Shown piece after piece: positions 7,957 through 16,910 of a stretch of DNA of 64,000 bases. The translations under genes were made by a program, and so were the position numbers. The stretch spans positions 1 to 64,000 of the forward strand of contig CAJYLV010000009.1 of NCBI GenBank assembly GCA_913776255.1. The letters run 5' to 3'. Every line of letters begins with the position of its first letter. Position 1 is the first letter of the stretch. This DNA is from an uncultured Sphingomonas sp. Lineage in GTDB: Bacteria; Pseudomonadota; Alphaproteobacteria; Sphingomonadales; Sphingomonadaceae. The notes below the pieces were generated by a model. It made no database searches. It saw only the letters and a list, made by a program, of their open reading frames with translations, and had not been told where the DNA came from.

Positions 7957-8684
7957 CGCGCGCGATCCGCCGCATCGCCGGGTGGAGCGTCGCGCTGGCG
8001 CTGCTCGCCACGCTCGCGCTCGTCGCCTGGGGCACTTTGCGCGGCCGGCCACAGGATCTGCCCTGGACCCCGCTCGACCTCGGGCAGCCGGTGGGCCTGT
8101 TCACCGGGCGCAAACTGACCGGACTGACGAGCGACGTCGGCTCGTGCCGCAGCCTGCTGACGCAGGCCGGGGTGCGCTTCACCGCGCTGCCCGCGCGCCG
8201 GGACGGCCAGTGCGGCTATGACGATGCGGTGCGGCTGACCGCCGGCGGCGCGCGCGCCAGCGTGCTGTCCCCCGCCAATCTCGGCATCTCCTGCCCGGTC
8301 GCTGCGGCGCTGGTGATGTGGGAGTGGAACGTGCTCGTCCCCGCCGCGCGCCGCCATTTCGACGCCGGTGTCACCCGCATCGACCATTATGGCAGCTATT
8401 CCTGCCGCCGCCTCTACGGCCGCGATGCCGGGGCATGGAGCGAACATTCGACCGCCGACGCGATCGACATCGCCGGTTTCCGGCTGTCGGACGGGACACG
8501 GATCAGCGTCGCGCGCGACTGGCAGGGCGGCGGCGCGAAGGCGGCGTTCCTGCGCGAGGTGCGCGACGGCGCGTGCGGGCTGTTCGCGACCGTTCTCTCA
8601 CCCGATTACAACGCCGCGCACCGCGACCACTTCCATCTCGATCAGGCGGCGCGTGGCGAAAGGGGATGGCGCGCATGCCGTTGA
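7857..8684 (+). CDS. Extensin-like C-terminal family protein (probable Zn peptidase)
   Basis: Membrane-anchored periplasmic protein with one transmembrane segment (WSVALALLATLALVAW) followed by an Extensin-like_C domain. Visible marks are ISCPVAAALVMWEW, IDHYGSYSCRRLYGR, the HSTADAIDIAGF segment (His and Asp, zinc ligands in the M15-like fold) and the late HRDHFHLD. Together they suggest a peptidoglycan DD-carboxypeptidase-type metalloenzyme, although bacterial members are poorly characterised. The only in-frame ATG is at 7857, inside the NUDIX gene and giving about 35 extra charged residues; an unconventional start nearer the membrane segment (about 7950) is possible. The 3' end overlaps the barstar gene. 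Confidence 0.8.
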   Translation: MVRNPRRGGISLHSRRPRLSRDCRAPRPGPARLARAIRRIAGWSVALALLATLALVAWGTLRGRPQDLPWTPLDLGQPVGLFTGRKLTGLTSDVGSCRSLLTQAGVRFTALPARRDGQCGYDDAVRLTAGGARASVLSPANLGISCPVAAALVMWEWNVLVPAARRHFDAGVTRIDHYGSYSCRRLYGRDAGAWSEHSTADAIDIAGFRLSDGTRISVARDWQGGGAKAAFLREVRDGACGLFATVLSPDYNAAHRDHFHLDQAARGERGWRACR

Positions 8685-8959
8685 TCCGACTTGACGCGCG
8701 CGGGTGGCAACAGCGCGAGGACTTCTGGGCGGCGCTGTTGCCGGCGCTCGGCACGCCCGACTGGCACGGACCCAACCTTGACGCGCTCTACGATGGTCTG
8801 GTCGCCGGCGAGAACCGGGTTCCGCCCCCGCTTACCGTCGAGATCGCGGTCAGCACGCCCCTCCCCGCGCCGCTGATCGCCTATCTCGATCGCGTCCGCG
8901 GCGTGTTCGCCGACGCCGCCCGCGACACCGAACTGGCGATCGACTTCCGCGTCGTCTGA
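8675..8959 (+). CDS. Barstar family RNase-inhibitor-like protein
   Basis: Small protein of 94 residues matching the barstar fold: an N-terminal strand (PLIRLDARG), a helix, then WHGPNLDALYDGL, which aligns with the barnase-binding helix of barstar (its Asp35 and Asp39 correspond to Asp36 and Asp40 here), and a closing strand LAIDFRVV. The ATG overlaps the 3' end of the extensin-like gene by 10 nt, so the two are co-translated. Barstar homologues inhibit secreted RNases, but no barnase-like gene is visible nearby. It may be an orphan immunity protein or a domestic RNase regulator. Confidence 0.85.
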   Translation: MPLIRLDARGWQQREDFWAALLPALGTPDWHGPNLDALYDGLVAGENRVPPPLTVEIAVSTPLPAPLIAYLDRVRGVFADAARDTELAIDFRVV

Positions 8960-8962
8960 CGC

Positions 8963-9511
8963 TCAGTGCGGCAGCGCGGCGGTGTCGACCTTCTCGACCC
9001 AGTGCGGGAAGAACGCCGGTTGCCGCGACGACCAGCCCGATGCGGTCGCCGCCGCCTCGCTGATCGACTGGAGCAGCCGACGCCGCAGTTCGGGGTGCAG
9101 GTGCGGCATCGCGGCCGCCGAGCAGAACGCCGAGGGCAGCCACGGCCGCACCTTCGCGCCGACCAGCCGCTCGAACAGGAAGCGGAACGCCGAGAAGGAC
9201 GTGATCCGCCCCTGCCCCAGATCGAACGCCGCCAATGTGATGAGCGGTGCGAGCACCTGCTCGGCCGCATCCAGCCCGCTGTCGTCGGGAACGAGCGCGC
9301 GGATCGCGGGGAGCCGCCGGTAATGCTGCGCCTGCGCGCGGATGCTCGCCGCCTCGACCACGTCGCGCGACCAGCGCGCCAGCGCGTCGTCGCGGTCCAG
9401 ACCCACGTCGAGGCTGCGGCGGATGTACCGCTGCGTCGCCGCCGGGAACGTCGCGAATTCCTTCATTTCGGCCAGCGTCATCGCCCCTTCGGCCGCCTTC
9501 ATTCTACCCAT
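8963..9511 (-). CDS. Hypothetical protein, helical
   Basis: Protein of 182 residues that I do not recognise. It starts MGRMKAAEGAMTLAEMKEF, is mostly helical, and has a conserved-looking aromatic stretch (FSAFRFLFERLVGAKVRPW) and a C-terminus with WSSRQPAFFPHWVEKV. It has no signal peptide or membrane helix. ATG 9511 was chosen over TTG 9538 upstream; ATG 9502 is also possible. It is convergent with the barstar gene, with 3 nt between the stops. Coding is supported by the clean frame and codon bias. Confidence 0.7.
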   Translation of the reverse strand: MGRMKAAEGAMTLAEMKEFATFPAATQRYIRRSLDVGLDRDDALARWSRDVVEAASIRAQAQHYRRLPAIRALVPDDSGLDAAEQVLAPLITLAAFDLGQGRITSFSAFRFLFERLVGAKVRPWLPSAFCSAAAMPHLHPELRRRLLQSISEAAATASGWSSRQPAFFPHWVEKVDTAALPH

Positions 9512-9733
9512 CGTCACACCCCGCCGCGCATGAACCAATGCCCGGAAGAATGCGCCAAAGTGGTTAACGTTTGGCTTAACGACGCCGTCTCCCGACTGTC
9601 ATAAGTCAGCATGACCCGTGCCGCACCGCAACATAGATGCGACGAACGGAGTTATGACGTCAGATCCGAAGGTTGGGCGCGACGTAAGCACAACGATCGC
9701 GCTCGCCATCGTCGCGTATTGTGGCCCTCGTTC

Positions 9734-9815
9734 GCCGCCCCGGACCTGATCCGTGGTCCCGCTTCTTTCCGACGGCGGCGGGAAGCGCGATCCCGGATCA
9801 GGCCTGGGACGACGT
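9734..9815. repeat. Imperfect inverted repeat in a 321-bp gene-free stretch
   Basis: Two arms built on GGACCTGATCC and GGATCAGGCC flank CCCGCTTC/GAAGCGCG, ending GGGACGACG. They belong to the same family as the repeats at about 17.9, 26.4, 36.3 and 49.0 kb. The rest of the 9512-9832 gap holds a possible 31-codon frame from ATG 9654, preceded by a GGAG, which runs into the repeat. I see no convincing gene there. Confidence 0.7.
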
Positions 9816-9832
9816 AATGGACGGAAGACCGA

Positions 9833-10126
9833 TCAGGCGTCGCGCTGCCGCTCCGCCTCCTCCGCCGCATCGAACCCGGACGACGGGGCCGGCTCGCTCC
9901 GCCCCGGCTGGGTGATCGAGACCGGATCGGACGCGTCCATCGTCTCGTCGAGGCCGGCATCAAGCCGGGCGTCGTCGCTGCCGGGGTGCTTGGCCAGCCG
10001 CTTCTCGATCGAGCGGTCCTGCCCGGCGTCCTGGCGCGCGTCCTTCGACCCGCCGGCATTGCCCGCCTCGGGCGCGACCGACAGGCTGTCCAGCGCGCGG
10101 TCGTCGATCGGGCTCGCTTCGGTCAT
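9833..10126 (-). CDS. Small acidic hypothetical protein under an EcfG promoter
   Basis: Hydrophilic, disordered-looking protein of 97 residues (MTEASPIDDRALDSLS start) rich in Asp, Ala, Ser and Glu, with the segment SDPVSITQPGRSEP. It has no domain that I recognise. Two tandem ATGs (10129 and 10126) follow a GGAGGG ribosome site, and spacing favours 10126. Its promoter is an exact general-stress (EcfG) match 38 bp upstream, so it is probably induced by stress. It lies downstream of the transglutaminase gene on the same strand, but the promoter gives it separate control. Confidence 0.75.
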   Translation of the reverse strand: MTEASPIDDRALDSLSVAPEAGNAGGSKDARQDAGQDRSIEKRLAKHPGSDDARLDAGLDETMDASDPVSITQPGRSEPAPSSGFDAAEEAERQRDA

Positions 10127-10163
10127 CATACCCTCCTCATCCGGACATATTGGTTCACATCCC

Positions 10164-10188
10164 AACGCCGGTCGCGCGCCCGCGTTCC
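10164..10188 (-). promoter_or_regulatory. EcfG (general stress sigma factor) promoter
   Basis: Read on the minus strand, GGAAC (10188-10184), a 16-nt spacer and CGTT (10167-10164) match the alphaproteobacterial EcfG consensus GGAAC-N16/17-CGTT exactly. It sits about 38 bp before ATG 10126, and its -35 touches the stop codon of the transglutaminase gene. Confidence 0.78.
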
Positions 10189-10961
10189 TAGGCGAGCCGG
10201 GTCACCTTGACGCGCTGCTCCCACAGGCTGGCGGTGCCGAAGATGGTCATGAACGCGATGTCGGTCGCGTCGCGCCCCACCCCGACGCGCGCGATCTCGT
10301 CGGGGCGCGCCATGCCGGTGGCGTCGAGCAGGTGCCACGCCCCGTCCAGCCACAACTCGGCGACAGCGTGGAAATCGGGCGGATCGACGCCCGGCGCATA
10401 GGCCGAGACGCAGCGCGCCGGGATCTCGGCCGCGCGCGCCAGCGCGACCAGCAGATGCGCATAGTCACGACACACCCCGCGCCGTTCGGCGAAGGTGTGC
10501 AGCGCGCCACCGCCCGGCGCGACCGGCGCATAGTCGAGATTGTCGCGCACCCAGTCGGCCAGCGCGACCGCCAGTGCGCCGCCGCTCAGCCCGGCGAAGG
10601 TACGACGCACGAAATGGTCGAATCGGTCGGCCTCGCAATAGCGGCTCGGCAGAAGATAGGGGATCGTCGCCGCAGGCAGGCGTGCCGCCGGAGTGGCGGG
10701 CAAGGCCTCGAGCCGCACCACCGGCCGGTCGATCGCGACGATCGCGCTGTATCGCGCCACCAGCCGGTGCTCGGCACGCGCCCAGCAACGTTGACCGATC
10801 CCGTCCTCGCCGGCGACCGCGCGGATCGGCTGATCCGATTCGATCACCAGCGACTGCGCCTCCAGCAGCTGGTCCGGAAGCGCGGCGACCTCGACCTGCA
10901 ACAGCACGTCGGCGGGAGCGGGAAAGCCGTAATCCAGCACGGCCTCGATCGACAGGCGCAT
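10188..10961 (-). CDS. Transglutaminase-like cysteine protease family protein
   Basis: Protein of 257 residues with an N-terminal beta domain and a C-terminal transglutaminase core. The catalytic triad is visible: Cys164 in RRGVCRDYAHL, His198 in PPDFHAVAELWL and Asp213 in WHLLDATG. The start MRLSIEAVLDYGF was taken at 10961, six codons inside the longest frame. Bacterial members with this layout are thought to act as peptidases or amidases, and the substrate is unknown. It has no signal peptide. It lies downstream of, but separated by a terminator from, the BI-1 gene. Confidence 0.85.
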   Translation of the reverse strand: MRLSIEAVLDYGFPAPADVLLQVEVAALPDQLLEAQSLVIESDQPIRAVAGEDGIGQRCWARAEHRLVARYSAIVAIDRPVVRLEALPATPAARLPAATIPYLLPSRYCEADRFDHFVRRTFAGLSGGALAVALADWVRDNLDYAPVAPGGGALHTFAERRGVCRDYAHLLVALARAAEIPARCVSAYAPGVDPPDFHAVAELWLDGAWHLLDATGMARPDEIARVGVGRDATDIAFMTIFGTASLWEQRVKVTRLA

Positions 10962-10979
10962 CTCGCCCCTTTCACCCAA

Positions 10980-11013
10980 AAAGAAGGGGCCCGGCGGTTA
11001 CCCGCCGAGCCCC
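10980..11013 (-). terminator. Rho-independent terminator after the BI-1 gene
   Basis: A 12-bp stem with one mismatch (10986-10997 with 11002-11013, loop TTAC) is followed on the minus strand by TTCTTTTT. It lies 28 nt past the BI-1 stop. Confidence 0.88.
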
Positions 11014-11040
11014 GGACGTTCCGTCACTCAATCCCGCGGA

Positions 11041-11781
<741 letters not shown>

Positions 11782-11902
11782 TGTCTCTTTGCTCCTTCAT
11801 CCGAACGAATGGGTCGGATAGGGGGAATATCGCGCGTCGGCCTGCGCTTTTCAAGCGAGCCGCCGACCCGCTTCCGATCCAGCAAAGGTTCGTTACAGCC
11901 CC

Positions 11903-12445
11903 ATGCACCGCCTCTTCGTCGCGCTGCGCCCGCCCCCGGCGATCCGCACCCTGTTGCTGGACGCGATGGAGGGCCTCCCCGGCGCGCGCTGGCAGGACGA
12001 CGAGCAACTGCACGTCACGTTGCGCTTCATCGGCGAGGTCGACCGGCGGCAGGCCGAGGACGTCGCCACCGCGCTGTCGCGGATCGCCGCGCCGGCGCCG
12101 ACGGTGCGGCTCGACGGCGCGGGCACCTTCGACAAGCGCGGCCGGATCGACACGCTCTGGGCGCGCATCCTGCCCGCCGAGCCGCTCGCCGCGCTGCATC
12201 GCAAGGTCGACCAGGCGCTCGCCCGCGCCGGGGTCGAGCCCGACGCGCGCCGCTACCTGCCGCATGTCACGCTCGCGCGCTTCTCGCGCACCGCGGGCGA
12301 CCCGGCGCTGATCGACCGCTGGATCGCCGCGCACGCCGGGCTCGCCTCGCCCGAGTTCACGATGCCGCACCTGACCTTGTTCGAGAGCGTCCTCGGCCAC
12401 GAAGGCGCGCGCTACGAGGCAGTGGCGAGGTGGCCTCTGGACTAG
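11903..12445 (+). CDS. thpR: RNA 2',3'-cyclic phosphodiesterase ThpR (LigT)
   Basis: 2H-phosphoesterase of 180 residues that opens 2',3'-cyclic phosphates of RNA. Both catalytic HxTL motifs are present (HVTL at 37-40 and 121-124) in the expected two-fold arrangement, and the N-terminus MHRLFVALRPP is typical. It is transcribed divergently from the BI-1 gene. Length and motifs are normal. Confidence 0.93.
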   Translation: MHRLFVALRPPPAIRTLLLDAMEGLPGARWQDDEQLHVTLRFIGEVDRRQAEDVATALSRIAAPAPTVRLDGAGTFDKRGRIDTLWARILPAEPLAALHRKVDQALARAGVEPDARRYLPHVTLARFSRTAGDPALIDRWIAAHAGLASPEFTMPHLTLFESVLGHEGARYEAVARWPLD

Positions 12446-12470
12446 GATCGCCGAGCTTCGATCCAGGTAA

Positions 12471-12570
12471 GCCCCTCCCCTTCAGGGGAGGGGTTGGGGT
12501 GGGGAAGTCTCGAAGAACGTGGACGTCGAGGACATGCCCCACCCCCAGCCCCTCCCCTGAAGGGGAGGGG
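12471..12570. repeat. Inverted repeat, CCCCTCCCC family
   Basis: Arms 12471-12504 and 12537-12570 are near-perfect reverse complements. Each begins or ends with the inner palindrome CCCTTCAGGGG. The element lies between thpR and the MFS gene. One arm of the same family is embedded in mutL at 53756-53790. Confidence 0.88.
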
Positions 12571-12630
12571 TGCATCCCTCTTCCCTCGCCCTAATACTCT
12601 GTTACGCTGCCTCGAAAATCGGGAGGATGC

Positions 12631-14181
12631 ATGGCCGGAGAGCAGGACGCCCGCGCGAGCGGCTATGCGTGGTATGTGCTGGGGCTGCTGTTCCTGGTCT
12701 ATGTCCTCAACTTCGTCGACCGACAGGTGATCTCGATCCTCGCCGAGGACATCAAGCGCGACCTCGCGCTGCGCGACGAGGATCTCGGCTTCCTCTACGG
12801 CACCGCCTTCGGGGTCTTCTACGCCTTGTTCGGCATCCCGCTCGGGCGGCTGGCGGACAATTGGCACCGTGTCCGGCTGATGACCGCCGGGCTGACGCTC
12901 TGGTCGGCGATGACCGCGCTGTCGGGGCTGTCTGCGAACGGTGCCCAGCTCGCCGCGGCGCGCGTGGGGGTCGGCGTCGGCGAGGCGACCGCCTCTCCTT
13001 CCGCCTATTCGCTGATCTCCGACTATTTCCCGAAGCGGCTGCGCGCCACCGCGCTGTCGATCTATTCGGCGGGCCTGTATGTCGGCGGCGGCTGCTCGCT
13101 GTTCATCGGCGGGCTGATCGTCCAGAACTGGAACCGCGCCTATCCCGGCGGCGGGCCGCTCGGGCTCGCCGGCTGGCAGGCGGCGTTCCTCGCGGTCGGC
13201 GTGCCGGGGCTGGTGCTGGCGCTGGTCGTCGCGACATTGCGCGAACCGCTGCGCGGTGCGGTCGAGGGGCTGCCCACCCCGCCGCCGCACCCCGCCCCGT
13301 TCCGCGCCTTCCGCGACGAGCTGGTCACGATCCTGCCGCCGCTCACGCTGATCGGCGCGGCGCGGCTCGGGCGGCGCGCGCTGCTCGTCAACCTCGCGGG
13401 GCTGGCCATCACCGTCGCGCTCGTTGCGCTGCTCCACGCGCTCGGCGAGCCGCTGCCGCAGTGGATTGCGGTCGGGGTCGGCTTCTATGCGGTCTTCTCC
13501 TGGGGCTGCGCGCTGCGGCATCGCGACCCGCCGACCTTCGCGCTGATCCTCGGCACCCCCGCCTTTCTGTGCACCGTCGTCGCCTACGGGCTCAACGCGT
13601 TCATGGCCTATGCGTCGAGCTTCTGGGCGGCGCCCTATGCGATCCGCGTGCTCGGCGTCGCCCCCGCCGAGGCCGGGTTGTTCATCGGCGGCGCGGGCGC
13701 GGCGGCGGGGTTCATCGGCGTCACCACCGGTGGGCTGCTCGCCGACCGGCTGCGGCGCAGCAACCCCGCCGGACGACTGGTGCCGGTGCTGGCCAGCGCG
13801 GTGCTGCCGGTGCCCTTCATGATCGCGGGCTATACGACCGCCACCCCGGCCGTGCTCTATGTCTGCGTCTTCTGCGCGCAGGTGTTCGCAGCCTGGGGGC
13901 TCGGCGCCGCCGCCGCCGCGACGCAGGATCTGGTACTGCCGCGAATGCGCGGCACCGCGACCGCGACCTTCTTCATCGGCACGACGCTGATCGGGCTCGC
14001 GCTCGGGCCGTATCTCGCCGGGCGGATCTCGACGCTCAGCGGCAGCCTGTCGACGGGGATGCTGTCGTTGCTGCTCAGCGTGCCGGTCACGCTCGCGGCC
14101 GGCCTGATCGCCTATCGCCGCTTCCCCGCCGCCGAACGAACCCGCGAAGAGCGAGCGCGCGCGGCGGGGGAGCCGGCCTAG
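12631..14181 (+). CDS. MFS transporter, spinster-like
   Basis: Major facilitator of 516 residues with about twelve membrane helices. The first helix reads YVLGLLFLVYVLNFVDRQV, the loop 2-3 signature is GRLADNWHRVRLM, and helix 4 carries ARVGVGVGEATASPSAYSLI, typical of the spinster/hexuronate-like group common in sphingomonads. A GGGAGG ribosome site lies 4 nt before the ATG. An insertion between the two halves (about 210-290) brings extra hydrophobic helices. The substrate cannot be read. It is convergent with sodC, the stops being a base apart. Confidence 0.88.
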   Translation: MAGEQDARASGYAWYVLGLLFLVYVLNFVDRQVISILAEDIKRDLALRDEDLGFLYGTAFGVFYALFGIPLGRLADNWHRVRLMTAGLTLWSAMTALSGLSANGAQLAAARVGVGVGEATASPSAYSLISDYFPKRLRATALSIYSAGLYVGGGCSLFIGGLIVQNWNRAYPGGGPLGLAGWQAAFLAVGVPGLVLALVVATLREPLRGAVEGLPTPPPHPAPFRAFRDELVTILPPLTLIGAARLGRRALLVNLAGLAITVALVALLHALGEPLPQWIAVGVGFYAVFSWGCALRHRDPPTFALILGTPAFLCTVVAYGLNAFMAYASSFWAAPYAIRVLGVAPAEAGLFIGGAGAAAGFIGVTTGGLLADRLRRSNPAGRLVPVLASAVLPVPFMIAGYTTATPAVLYVCVFCAQVFAAWGLGAAAAATQDLVLPRMRGTATATFFIGTTLIGLALGPYLAGRISTLSGSLSTGMLSLLLSVPVTLAAGLIAYRRFPAAERTREERARAAGEPA

Positions 14182-14182
14182 A

Positions 14183-14725
14183 TCACGACGCCTGGAACAC
14201 CCCGCAGGCGATACGGCCACCCGAATTGCCGCTCGGGTCGGTCATCAGGTCGTCCGGCCCGGCATGGATCACCATCGCCGCACCATCGGCATCGAGCAGC
14301 CCGGCGAGCGTCGCGCCCGGGATCACCGCGCCGATCGTCCCGCGCCCGTCGTTGCCGATCACCAGATTCGGCAGGTCGCCCTGATGCGGCCCCTGCGGGT
14401 TCATCGTCCCGTGCTTCTTCTGCGTCGGGTTCCAGTGCCCACCCGCGCTCGTGAAGTCCGGTGCGTCGCAGCGACCGACCATATGCACGTGCGCGCCATG
14501 CGTTCCCGCCGGCATCCCCGTCGCGTCGACGGTGAAGCGCACCCCGCCCGCCACCTCGGTCGCGCTCGCGCGGCCGACCGGCGCGCCGGTCGCGGTCGCC
14601 AGCATCGCCACGGCGCGTGCGCCGCCGGCCACCGGCGTGCCGGTGTCCATCTTGCCCTCGTCGTTGCACGCCGCCAGCGACAGCGCCGCCAGCCCGATCC
14701 CCGTCATCGTCAGAACCTGTCGCAT
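14183..14725 (-). CDS. sodC: Cu/Zn superoxide dismutase SodC, lipoprotein type
   Basis: Periplasmic superoxide dismutase of 180 residues. The signal peptide ends in a lipobox (LAAC, Cys20), so it is probably membrane anchored. All metal ligands can be placed: His79, His81, His97, His105, His114, Asp117 and His154, with Cys86 and Cys174 for the disulfide. The GNSGGRIACGV end carries the conserved active-site Arg171. It detoxifies extracytoplasmic superoxide. It is transcribed singly and is convergent with the MFS gene. Confidence 0.94.
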   Translation of the reverse strand: MRQVLTMTGIGLAALSLAACNDEGKMDTGTPVAGGARAVAMLATATGAPVGRASATEVAGGVRFTVDATGMPAGTHGAHVHMVGRCDAPDFTSAGGHWNPTQKKHGTMNPQGPHQGDLPNLVIGNDGRGTIGAVIPGATLAGLLDADGAAMVIHAGPDDLMTDPSGNSGGRIACGVFQAS

Positions 14726-14789
14726 CGTCGCTCCTCCCTATGATCTATGTCGCGCCAACCCGCCGCCCGGCGGGCGGGTTCCGGCACCG

Positions 14790-15659
14790 TCACTGATGCC
14801 CGTCCGCGATCAGCGCGGCGATCCGCCGGCCCAGATAAGCGGCCTGCATGATCGCCAGCACCAGCCCGATGTTGAGCACCACGATCTCGATCAGGAAGAA
14901 CCACAAAGGCGTCCCCGCGATCATGCTCAGCCCCAACAGGATCGTGCGCGGATTGGCGCCGAGAACCGCAAGCAGCGGCAGCGCGCGCGATCCGACCGTC
15001 CGCGCGATCCCGGCGATCCGCCGCCGCTCGGGCGGGTCGGCCTCGGCGCTCGCCACCAGCGCGTTGACGCGCTGCGTCGGACGCGACAGCGCGTGCCACA
15101 CGCTCAGATACAGGTTCGACAGCGCGACCCCGATCCCGCGGCCGTCCGACTTCGCGTTCTGCAGCCACGGCGTATTATAGGCCCACCATTGATAGGTGCG
15201 GCGCTGGCTCTCGGCGAACACCGATTGCACCGCGCGGCTCAGTCCCGCGGCGATCGCGATCGGCCATGCGATCCAGCCGACCGTGTCGTCCAGCGCGCCC
15301 GCCAGCAGCAGATACAGAACGCCGTGCCCGGCATAGTCGCACAGCCCGTCGACGATCTCGCCCGACGGCGAGGCGCGCCCCGACATCCGCGCCAGCGCGC
15401 CGTCGGCGCCGTCGACGACGTGCCAGCCGCAATGCAACGCGAAGCCGATCGCGATCGCCAGCGGCGTCGCGATCCAGGCGTAGAGGACCGCGGTCACCAT
15501 CACCATCACCGCGCCGGCGATCGACACCATGTTCGGCGTCACCGGAGTCGGCACCAGCGCCTTCGCCAGCCGGTGCGCCAGCGGGTGATAGACTGTCCTG
15601 TTCAGAAAACCTTGCAGCTCGCGCGGCTTTCCCGCCACAGCCGTTTCAGAATCGTTCAC
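14790..15659 (-). CDS. CDP-alcohol phosphatidyltransferase family protein, candidate CDP-inositol user
   Basis: Membrane enzyme of 289 residues with the complete CDP-alcohol signature DG-x-DGA-x-AR-x8-G-x3-D-x3-D (Asp83, Asp86, Asp104, Asp108) and about six membrane helices. It transfers a phospho-alcohol from a CDP-activated donor to an acceptor. It is divergent from inositol-phosphate synthase and the nucleotidyltransferase, sharing a 132-bp gap with a palindrome. By analogy with the IPCT/DIPPS enzymes of thermophiles, where the two activities are fused, it may use CDP-inositol to make a di-inositol phosphodiester or an inositol lipid. The enzyme class is sure; the inositol role is inference from context. 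Confidence 0.88.
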   Translation of the reverse strand: MNDSETAVAGKPRELQGFLNRTVYHPLAHRLAKALVPTPVTPNMVSIAGAVMVMVTAVLYAWIATPLAIAIGFALHCGWHVVDGADGALARMSGRASPSGEIVDGLCDYAGHGVLYLLLAGALDDTVGWIAWPIAIAAGLSRAVQSVFAESQRRTYQWWAYNTPWLQNAKSDGRGIGVALSNLYLSVWHALSRPTQRVNALVASAEADPPERRRIAGIARTVGSRALPLLAVLGANPRTILLGLSMIAGTPLWFFLIEIVVLNIGLVLAIMQAAYLGRRIAALIADGHQ

Positions 15660-15711
15660 GCGGTCCCTCGCGAGATTGCCCCGGTGCGCCTATACAGCGC
15701 ATCGGCTCGCT

Positions 15712-15734
15712 TGACAGATGCCACGTATCTGTCA
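15712..15734. promoter_or_regulatory. Palindromic operator between the divergent inositol genes
   Basis: TGACAGAT, a 7-nt spacer and ATCTGTCA form a perfect inverted repeat, overlapping a TTGACA hexamer that could be the -35 of the inositol synthase gene. A second small hairpin (CCGAC-5-GTCGG, 15764-15778) lies nearer its start codon. Confidence 0.5.
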
Positions 15735-15791
15735 CGAAGCGGCAACGTAAAATGGCTTTTCGTCCGACTAAGCGTCGGCAAGCGGGGTAAA

Positions 15792-16898
15792 ATGGCGACG
15801 ATCAAGGTTGCGGTTATCGGTGTCGGCAACTGCGCAAGCAGCCTAATTCAGGGTAAATATCATTATGCCGGCAGCAACACCGCCGCGGGCCTGATCCACG
15901 AGGATATTGGTGGATACAAGGTCGGCGACCTGGAGTTCGTCGCCGCATTCGACGTCGATTCGCGCAAGGTCGGTCTTGATCTGGGTGAAGCGATCTTCGC
16001 CAAGCCGAATTGCACGAAGGTCTTCCACGCCGACGTGCCGAAGACGGGCACGATCGTGAAGATGGGCGCCAAGCTGGACGGCGTCGCGCCGCACATGCTG
16101 ACGGCGGCCAACGATCGCGGGTTCGAGATCAACGACACGCGCGACGCCGAAAAGGCGGAGATCATCGCCGAACTGAAGAACTCGGGCGCCGAGATCCTCG
16201 TGAACTTCCTGCCGGTCGGCAGCCAGGACGCGACCGAATTCTACATGGAATGCGCGCTCGAGGCCGGTCTCGGCGTCGTCAACTGCATGCCCGTGTTCAT
16301 CGCGTCGCGCCCGGAATGGGAGAAGAAGTTCGCCGACGCCGGGCTGCCGATCATCGGCGACGACGTGAAGGCGCAGGTCGGCGCGACGATCGTCCACCGC
16401 GTGCTGTCGAACCTGTTCGGCCAGCGTGGCGTGACGATCGATCACACCTATCAGCTGAACACCGGCGGCAACACCGACTTCATGAACATGCTCGACCGCA
16501 ACCGGCTGGCGAGCAAGAAGGAGTCGAAGACCGAGGCGGTGCAGGCGGTGATCGCCGAGCGGCTGGCGGACGAGAACATCCACGTCGGCCCGTCGGATTA
16601 CATCCCGTGGCTGGGCGACAACAAGCTGTGCTTCCTGCGGCTTGAGGGCGACCTGTTCGGCGGCGTGCCGATGAACCTCGAACTGCGCCTGTCGGTCGAG
16701 GATTCGCCGAACTCGGCGGCGGTCGTGGTCGACGCGATCCGCTGCGTGAAGCTCGGGCTGGAGCGTGGCATCGGCGGCGCGCTGGAAGGCCCGTCGGCGT
16801 TCTTCTGCAAGCACCCGCCGCAGCAGGTGACCGATGACGTGGCGGCCGCGATGACCAACGAGTTCATCCACGCTGACGCGCGCCTCGCCGCCGAATAA
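15792..16898 (+). CDS. ino1: Inositol-3-phosphate synthase (short, archaeal/actinobacterial type)
   Basis: NAD-dependent enzyme of 368 residues converting glucose 6-phosphate to myo-inositol phosphate. The N-terminal Rossmann motif is VIGVGNCASSL, and conserved core segments are VNFLPVGSQDA, GDDVKAQVGATIVHR, LNTGGNTDFMNM, KTEAV, PSDYIPWLGDNK and LEGPSAFFCKHPP. The length fits the short type found in Archaeoglobus and mycobacteria rather than the 500-residue eukaryotic form. The ATG at 15792 is preceded by a weak GGGG ribosome site. It is followed after 12 nt by a nucleotidyltransferase with which it forms an operon. Confidence 0.95.
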   Translation: MATIKVAVIGVGNCASSLIQGKYHYAGSNTAAGLIHEDIGGYKVGDLEFVAAFDVDSRKVGLDLGEAIFAKPNCTKVFHADVPKTGTIVKMGAKLDGVAPHMLTAANDRGFEINDTRDAEKAEIIAELKNSGAEILVNFLPVGSQDATEFYMECALEAGLGVVNCMPVFIASRPEWEKKFADAGLPIIGDDVKAQVGATIVHRVLSNLFGQRGVTIDHTYQLNTGGNTDFMNMLDRNRLASKKESKTEAVQAVIAERLADENIHVGPSDYIPWLGDNKLCFLRLEGDLFGGVPMNLELRLSVEDSPNSAAVVVDAIRCVKLGLERGIGGALEGPSAFFCKHPPQQVTDDVAAAMTNEFIHADARLAAE

Positions 16899-16910
16899 GG
16901 TCTTTCGGCC

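Noticed and set aside
9564..9580. CtrA-like site TTAAC-N7-TTAAC upstream of the 8.96-9.51 kb gene
   Set aside because: The spacing between the two TTAA cores is 8 nt, one more than the CtrA consensus (7), and the gene has no cell-cycle link. It is worth noting but not supported.
9654..9752. 31-codon open frame with a GGAG before ATG 9654
   Set aside because: It ends inside a repeat, the ribosome-site spacing is too short, and there is no recognisable sequence.
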